64,000 nt of DNA from an uncultured bacterium (GTDB lineage Bacteria; Bipolaricaulota; Bipolaricaulia; UBA7950; UBA9294), in assembly GCA_903857865.1 (NCBI GenBank), contig CAIOGO010000015.1:1-64000 (forward strand), given 5' to 3'. The notes beneath the pieces are model-generated. The model was not told where the DNA came from and did no database searches. It saw only the letters and a program-made list of their open reading frames with translations. Numbering within the stretch: the stretch's first letter is position 1; each line of letters opens with the position of its first letter. Positions 59,231-64,000 of the stretch are shown in pieces. The position numbers and the translations under genes were made by a program.

Positions 59231-60548
59231 CGAAGAGCGACGCCCGCTCGTTGAGGACTACCTCGGAACACGCGCGCGCGTCTACGGCACGGAGCGAGCG
59301 ATTCTCGTCGGCGTCGACCTCCAGGGTCACAACGCCCGCCTGCTCGTTGAGCTCGAGTCGCTTGCCGACACGGCGGGTATCCCGACCCTGGCGACGGTTG
59401 TGCAGAACCGATTCCGGCCCGACGGCGCGACATTCATCGGCAAAGGAAAGACCGAGGAAGTGCGTGCCGCCGCAGAGGAATTGGGCGCTGATGTCGTCAT
59501 CTTCAACAACGACCTCAGCCCCGGTCAAGGGCGGAACCTCGAGGAAGCGTTGGGACGGAAGGTCATTGACCGCACGCAGCTGATCCTCGACATCTTTGCC
59601 CAGCGCGCGGCGACGAAAGAGGCCAAGCTCCAAGTGGAGTTGGCCCAACTCCGCTACCTCTTGCCACGGCTGCGAGGATGGGGAGAGGCTCTCACGCACG
59701 CCGGCGCCGGCATTGGGACGCGCGGCCCCGGCGAGACGAAGCTCGAGATCGACCGGAACAAGGTCACGCGGCGGATCCATGCGATCGAGAAGCGCCTGCG
59801 AGCCGCGTCCGAAGAGCGCGCCGTCCGGCGAAAGCTGCGCGGCAAGAGCGACCTTCCGCAGGTCGCCCTCGTCGGATATACGAACAGCGGGAAGTCCACG
59901 CTGCTCAATCAACTCGCCGGCGCGGATGCGTTCGTCGAAGACAAGCTCTTCGCCACCCTCGACACCCTCGTGCGTCGAGGGCCGGTCGCGGCTGGGCGTG
60001 ACGTGCTGTTCATCGATACTGTCGGCTTCATCCGCGATCTACCGCATCAACTCGTTCCGGCCTTCGCCGCGACGCTCGAGGCGGCCCGCTATGCGGACCT
60101 CGTCCTCCATGTGGTGGACGTCGCCAGTCCCTCCGCTGCCGGTGACTGCCGCGCTGTCGAGGAAACGCTCGAGAAAGAGGTGTTCTCGAAGGGCGAGGAA
60201 CGGCCGCCGATTCTCAACGTCCTGAACAAGATCGATGTCGCCGCCGAGTTCGCGACCTTGGGATTCCAGGGCGTGGCCATCTCCGCCAGGGAAGGCAGCC
60301 ACCTCGACGCGTTGCGCGAGCGGGTCGCTTCGCTCGTCTACTCGGGAGACCGCGAACTTGTGCTGCTCGTGCCGCACGTTGCGCTACGGTCGCTGCCGTT
60401 CCTCCGAGCGAAGGACCGCGTGGAGGTCCTCGACTACGTTTCCGACGGGGCGCGCGTCCGGGGCCGATTCTCGAACGAGGAAGTTGCGGCCGTGCAGGCG
60501 GTCGGAGGCGAGATCACTTCGGCGCCTTCGGCGTCGGAAGAGGCGTGA
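59211..60548 (+). CDS. hflX: GTPase HflX
   Basis: 445-residue ribosome-associated GTPase that can split stalled 70S ribosomes. The N-terminal domain has FRPDGATFIGKGKTEEV and FNNDLSPGQGRNLEEAL with KVIDRTQLILDIFAQRA; GxGPGETKLE is present as GTRGPGETKLEIDR. The G domain has GYTNSGKST (G1), DTVGFIRDLP (G3) and LNKID (G4). The start is TTG at 59211, backed by AGGAGC eight bases upstream and inside murA. The gene meets ricT tail to tail with a 35-base overlap. Confidence 0.94.
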   Translation: MNEERHDEERRPLVEDYLGTRARVYGTERAILVGVDLQGHNARLLVELESLADTAGIPTLATVVQNRFRPDGATFIGKGKTEEVRAAAEELGADVVIFNNDLSPGQGRNLEEALGRKVIDRTQLILDIFAQRAATKEAKLQVELAQLRYLLPRLRGWGEALTHAGAGIGTRGPGETKLEIDRNKVTRRIHAIEKRLRAASEERAVRRKLRGKSDLPQVALVGYTNSGKSTLLNQLAGADAFVEDKLFATLDTLVRRGPVAAGRDVLFIDTVGFIRDLPHQLVPAFAATLEAARYADLVLHVVDVASPSAAGDCRAVEETLEKEVFSKGEERPPILNVLNKIDVAAEFATLGFQGVAISAREGSHLDALRERVASLVYSGDRELVLLVPHVALRSLPFLRAKDRVEVLDYVSDGARVRGRFSNEEVAAVQAVGGEITSAPSASEEA

Positions 60549-61332
60549 TCTCGGCGATGTCCACCTCGATCCGATCGCGATCCCCGGTGAGGACCGTGAC
60601 CGTTCGGCGGAAGATGCTGTGGCCGATGACCTTTCCCCGCTTGTCGCCGACAGTGACCTGCGACCCGAGCTTCGGCAACGTGGCCAGCTCCGCCAGGTAG
60701 GCCTCGCGCTCGTAGGCGAGGCAACACATCAACCGGCCGCAGACTCCGGTGATCCGCTCGGGAGAAACGAACAGCTCCTGGTCGTACGCGTACTCCATCG
60801 GCACGGGCTTCGGCTCCCGAAGGAAGCGGTGGCAGCAAACCTCGACTCCGCATCGTCCGTACCCGCCACGCAGTCTCGTCTCGTCACGGTGACCCATCTG
60901 GCGGAGCTCCATGCGCGTGCCGAACTGGGTGGCAAGGTCTCGCAAGAGGTCGCGGAAGTCGACGCGGTGTGGGGCGGTGAAGTAGACGCGCAGGAGGCGC
61001 CGATCGAGCGAGTACTCTGCGGCGATGAGGTGCATGGGCAGCGCGTGACGGGCCACGGTCGCGCGCGTCGCCTTGAGCGTGCGTTCGACGTCCGCCTGGT
61101 TGAAGCGATGCGCGTCAAGGTCGGCGTCCGTCGCGACGCGGAGGATCGGCTCGAGCTGGTCGCTGAGTTCCACGTCGGCTGCCACCTGCTCAACGACGAT
61201 GCCAAGGCGAGGGCCGCTGTGGTCGACGACGCAGTGGGCGCCCGCCTCCACGGGAACCTGCCCCGCGCGGAAGTACGTGGACTCCCGTTCGACGTCGAGA
61301 AGCCGTACGAGGACGACGCGATCACTGGTCAT
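60514..61332 (-). CDS. ricT: RicT-like protein (PSP1 domain, YaaT family)
   Basis: 272-residue PSP1 protein. The diagnostic cysteine-rich part is GRCGVEVCCHRFLREPKPV followed by ITGVCGRLMCCLAYE, which in RicT (YaaT) takes part in iron-sulfur cluster binding with RicA and RicF. An RNA-binding-like C-terminal segment follows (GSQVTVGDKRGKVIGHSIF). RicT influences RNase Y-dependent mRNA processing in Bacillus; no RicA or RicF is present here. It directly follows holB with overlapping stop/start, the usual neighbour (holB-yaaT). Confidence 0.9.
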   Translation of the reverse strand: MTSDRVVLVRLLDVERESTYFRAGQVPVEAGAHCVVDHSGPRLGIVVEQVAADVELSDQLEPILRVATDADLDAHRFNQADVERTLKATRATVARHALPMHLIAAEYSLDRRLLRVYFTAPHRVDFRDLLRDLATQFGTRMELRQMGHRDETRLRGGYGRCGVEVCCHRFLREPKPVPMEYAYDQELFVSPERITGVCGRLMCCLAYEREAYLAELATLPKLGSQVTVGDKRGKVIGHSIFRRTVTVLTGDRDRIEVDIAEITPLPTPKAPK

Positions 61333-62395
61333 GGGAACGCCCCCCGAACGCGAAGAAGAGCGAGAGAAGCACGGCTTCGGGCGGGGAGTACGCGAGAAGG
61401 GCTCGATTCGTGGTCTCGATGGCGATGCAGGCGCGCTCGAACCCCTGCAAGGGGACTTCTCGCGCCCGGACCGCGCTCGGCTGCCCCGCAACTGCGTCAG
61501 CGGCCGGCCGCCTGTCGGTGGCACGGCCGCCTCCGTGTGGGGCGCTAGCTGCGTCGTTGGCGTCGGCGGCGACGCAGCCACGGACCTCGTCGGCGCACGC
61601 GGAAAGAAGGTCGGTGAGAAAGACGAACAGCGTCGAGCGCTCCTGGCCGGCCAGCGCCAGGACGCCCGATGTGAGGAGTTCCGGGTCGCGCGATGCGGCT
61701 CGGGCGGCGAGAACGAGGTGCGCCTCCCGTCGATCGATGGCGCCACCGTCGAGACACGTCGCGACCAGGTCGACGGCCGACAGGGTCTCCAGCCGAGACC
61801 GCGCCTGAGCGCGTGCCTCGTCGACGTGGACTCGAGCCGCGGCGAGCTCGTCGAGTTCGCCCGCGCGGTCGGCGACGCGGACGAGCCAGTCCGCCTCGGA
61901 GTTCGCGTACCCGGCGGCGACGAGACGTTCGGCGAGCGAGGCCTTGCGCTCCGGCTGCACCCGTTCGACGCGGCTACGGGAGACGATCGTCGGCAGAAGG
62001 TCGCCCGTGTGGGACGCGAGGAGAACGAACACCATGTCTCGCGTCGGCTCTTCGAGGACCTTCAATAGGGCGTTGGACGCCTCGGGGGTCAAGTCCTCGG
62101 CAAACGGGATGAGACACGCCTTGCGGCTCGCTTGGACGGCGGAGAACTGCGCCATGCGGAGCACCTCGCGGACCTGGTCGATGCCGATCTTCTCCTTGCC
62201 GCCCGCGGGAAGGAGCTCCATCACATCGGGGTGGACGCCGCGCAAGGCGAGGGCGTGGTCTTGCGGCCGGCCACCGAGAAGCGGCGCGACAAGGCGCCGT
62301 CCGAGCGTCAGGCGATCGGCCCGCGGTGGGACGAGGAAGATCGTCGCCGCGGCAGGCACTGTGGAAGCTGAGGCGGCTGTAGCCAACACTGTCAT
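61322..62395 (-). CDS. holB: DNA polymerase III delta-prime subunit-like protein
   Basis: 357 residues. The AAA+-like clamp-loader features are SNALLKVLEEP (conserved in delta-prime and gamma), VFVLLASHTGDLLPTIVSRSRV (the SRC-like motif, here SRS), and the N-terminal HPDVMELLP and GIDQVREVLRMAQFSAV strings. No Walker A lysine is seen, as expected for delta-prime. The C-terminal half is diverged and Ala/Arg-rich. Its place directly before ricT and after mobB supports the call. Confidence 0.88.
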   Translation of the reverse strand: MTVLATAASASTVPAAATIFLVPPRADRLTLGRRLVAPLLGGRPQDHALALRGVHPDVMELLPAGGKEKIGIDQVREVLRMAQFSAVQASRKACLIPFAEDLTPEASNALLKVLEEPTRDMVFVLLASHTGDLLPTIVSRSRVERVQPERKASLAERLVAAGYANSEADWLVRVADRAGELDELAAARVHVDEARAQARSRLETLSAVDLVATCLDGGAIDRREAHLVLAARAASRDPELLTSGVLALAGQERSTLFVFLTDLLSACADEVRGCVAADANDAASAPHGGGRATDRRPAADAVAGQPSAVRAREVPLQGFERACIAIETTNRALLAYSPPEAVLLSLFFAFGGRSHDQ

Positions 62396-62402
62396 TGTCC
62401 GC

Positions 62403-62942
62403 TCAGGGTAGCACAGCCTCCTCGGAGGCGCAATCGTCGTCAGTGCCTGCGATCACCGCTTCGACGAAGTCGACGATCCGCTCGAAGTCGTGCGCGCCGA
62501 AGCGGCGCACGCCGTCAGGCAGGGCGACGCGGTCGTCGGTCACGACGGCAAGGACGTCGATCTCCCCCGCCAGCGGCTCGCGGTGAAGGTCCCGCCCGCG
62601 GCGGAACACCTCGATCTTCGGCCACGGGCCGCGCTTGTAGCCTTCGATGACGATGAGATCGCAGCCAACGAATAAGACGTCGAACTCGCTCTCAAGGTCG
62701 TCCGTCTCGCCCTGCTCGAAATAGAGGGCCGAGGTGGTCTCTCCGCGAAGCAGCGTTCGCACCGCCCCGGCCGCCTGGTGCTCGGCGCTGTCGGTGCCCG
62801 GCGCGTCGACCTCATCGAGGTCGGGCGCGTGTTTGACCGTGCCGACGCGGTAGCCGCGTTCGGTCAGCCGCTTTGTGATCTCGACCACGATGCGCGTCTT
62901 CCCGCTCTCGTGGTGTCCGATGAATGCGACGGCCGGGATCAC
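62403..62942 (-). CDS. mobB: molybdopterin-guanine dinucleotide biosynthesis protein MobB
   Basis: 179-residue GTP-binding accessory protein of molybdenum/tungsten cofactor synthesis. Walker A is GHHESGKTRIV (family form GxxxSGKT), then GTVKHAP (typical MobB KH element), DTDS-like GTDSAEHQAAGA, and VIEGYKRGPWPKIEV. The GTG start at 62942 follows GGAGGGCGG and overlaps the stop of the oxidoreductase gene (GTGA), so the enzyme and MobB are translationally coupled. That link supports a pterin cofactor in the oxidoreductase. Confidence 0.92.
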   Translation of the reverse strand: MIPAVAFIGHHESGKTRIVVEITKRLTERGYRVGTVKHAPDLDEVDAPGTDSAEHQAAGAVRTLLRGETTSALYFEQGETDDLESEFDVLFVGCDLIVIEGYKRGPWPKIEVFRRGRDLHREPLAGEIDVLAVVTDDRVALPDGVRRFGAHDFERIVDFVEAVIAGTDDDCASEEAVLP

Positions 62943-64000
62943 GCCGCCCTCCGGCGGATCCGGCCCGCGCAATCGTCGAGGCCGAGCGCGCGCAACGTCT
63001 TGTCCGTCGGGCCGAAGCGGTCGTAACCGCGGGCCTTGTAGTAAGCGGAGATCGCCTGCTTCATCTCCTTCGCCGGAATCGGGTGCTCGGCACTCGCGCC
63101 ACGCGGCAAGGGCTCGGCGAATCGCGCCGGGAGCCCGTCAACGTCGCGCGTGTGCCCGGCCCGCGCGCTCAAGACCCGCAACAGGGCGTAGGCTCGTGCC
63201 CCCACGCGCAGCATCTCGGTCGCGTCTAGCGCGAGTCCCGTTGCGGCCTCGAGGAGGGAGCGAATGGCGGGGAAGTTGTAGTCCGAACCGACTTCGCGCG
63301 TCGTGAAATAGCAGAGGACGAGCGAGTTCGTGAACGAACGCAAGTTCTCGAAGATGACCGAAGGTTCGATCTTGTCGAGCAGCGTGAAGCGGCTGTAGGT
63401 CTTCGTCACGCCGAGTTCGGGGCAGGGGCTCTCGCGTTCGAGCATCGTGTCATGCACGCCCTCTGTGTGGTTGGCTCCCCGGGGAGTTGTGGCGTAGGAG
63501 AGGCCCATCCCCTGCTTGCCGCGCGGCTCGTGCATCGGCAGTTCGACGCCCTTGATTGTCATTGCGAAGTCAGCACCGATCTCGCGCGAGAAGAGTTCCA
63601 GGCCGTCGGCGAGGCGATCGCCGATTCCCTCGCGGCGGGCGATCGCGTGGACGACCGAGACGACGGCGTGCGGATCTCCCCAGGCGATCTCCTCGCGGAT
63701 GAGTCCCTTCTCGCTCGCCTCCATCAGGAAAGCGACGGCTACGCCGGCCGAGATGGTGTCGAGACCGTAGTCGTTGCAGAGCTGGTTGGCGAGCGCGATG
63801 GAAGCGAGGTCCGCGTTGCGGCAAAGGGACCCGAACGCGGCCAGCGTCTCGTACTCCGGGCCGCCGAACTCCGGCAGGACGTCCGTCCCGTCGAACGACG
63901 TCTTCACCACGCGCTTGCAGCGGATCGGGCATCCGGCGCACGTGTCGCGGCCGACGAGGATCGTGTCGTGCATGCGCTCGCCGCCGATCGCCTCGGCCTG
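62939..64000 (-). CDS. aldehyde ferredoxin oxidoreductase, C-terminal part (N-terminus outside window)
   Basis: 353 C-terminal residues of an AOR-family tungsten (or molybdenum) enzyme that oxidises aldehydes to acids with ferredoxin as acceptor. The 4Fe-4S cysteines are in TCAGCPIRCKR (CxxCxxxC) and probably in SLVLCYFT. Pterin-contact segments are EFGGPEYETLAAFGSLC, GLDTISAGVAVAFLME, the VELPMHEPRGKQGMGLSYATTPRGANHTEG block and RDVDGLPARF. The frame is open to the window edge. Subfamily (AOR, FOR, WOR type) cannot be set without the N-terminus. Coupled to mobB. Confidence 0.93.
   Translation of the reverse strand, partial: QAEAIGGERMHDTILVGRDTCAGCPIRCKRVVKTSFDGTDVLPEFGGPEYETLAAFGSLCRNADLASIALANQLCNDYGLDTISAGVAVAFLMEASEKGLIREEIAWGDPHAVVSVVHAIARREGIGDRLADGLELFSREIGADFAMTIKGVELPMHEPRGKQGMGLSYATTPRGANHTEGVHDTMLERESPCPELGVTKTYSRFTLLDKIEPSVIFENLRSFTNSLVLCYFTTREVGSDYNFPAIRSLLEAATGLALDATEMLRVGARAYALLRVLSARAGHTRDVDGLPARFAEPLPRGASAEHPIPAKEMKQAISAYYKARGYDRFGPTDKTLRALGLDDCAGRIRRRAA

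Noticed and set aside
1-64000. CRISPR arrays, IS elements, phage genes, tRNA or rRNA genes
   Set aside because: No regularly spaced direct repeats, transposase or integrase motifs, cloverleaf-like spacers or rRNA sequence were seen.

Overview
The window is GC-rich chromosomal DNA from a bacterium with an outer membrane. It has no phage, IS element or CRISPR array. Bacterial translation and housekeeping genes (serS, type-2 ileS, aspS, smpB, rplM, tgt, miaB, rho, murA, hflX, holB, purA, upp, HU) have good Shine-Dalgarno sites, and sigma70-like promoters are visible. A diderm envelope is implied by an LptF/LptD-type fusion and a PorV-like barrel protein. The mix of an aldehyde ferredoxin oxidoreductase, molybdopterin genes, and many NosD-like, PKD and von Willebrand secreted proteins would fit an uncultured anaerobic lineage such as Bipolaricaulota (Acetothermia). 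That placement is inference from gene content only.

Layout. 1-4.5 kb (minus): truncated UvrD-type helicase, HU, class III aminotransferase, RNase Z-like hydrolase. 4.6-9.6 kb (plus): serS, then an ABC exporter pair (NatA/NatB type) with a beta-helix surface protein inserted between its genes. 9.6-22 kb: smpB, a PKD protein with a sorting-type C-terminus followed by a PorV-like barrel protein, tgt, a DUF4015-type hydrolase, a second beta-helix protein with a HAD phosphatase, upp, and a PKD-thioredoxin lipoprotein. The spacers here carry a palindromic repeat. 22-27.3 kb (plus): ileS, purA, rplM. 27.4-33.4 kb (plus): four secreted proteins; two share a Trp-rich C-terminal domain that I do not recognise.

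33.5-39.5 kb (minus): aspS runs into a DUF4129, frameshifted membrane protein, MoxR, DUF58, membrane protein cluster. 39.6-42.6 kb (minus): YhaM-like exoribonuclease, a third beta-helix protein, rhomboid protease. 42.6-45.3 kb (plus): a tightly overlapping M42 peptidase, amidohydrolase and MoaD-like operon, then about 390 bases without a gene that look like a structured RNA. 45.7-50.4 kb (minus): thioesterase, nitrilase, a 30-residue membrane peptide, and the LptF-LptD fusion. 50.5-60.5 kb (plus): miaB, dinG-like helicase, glycosyltransferase, rpiB, rho, LysM-M23 peptidase, murA, hflX. 60.5-64 kb (minus): ricT-like, holB, mobB and a truncated aldehyde ferredoxin oxidoreductase.

Themes. A large share of coding capacity goes to secreted and surface proteins. 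Short overlaps of the ATGA, GTGA or TTGA type are common and imply translational coupling. MoaD-like, MobB and the oxidoreductase together point to tungsten- or molybdenum-pterin metabolism. The most novel-looking items are the repeated Trp-rich tail domain, the LptF-LptD fusion and the structured intergenic RNA candidate.
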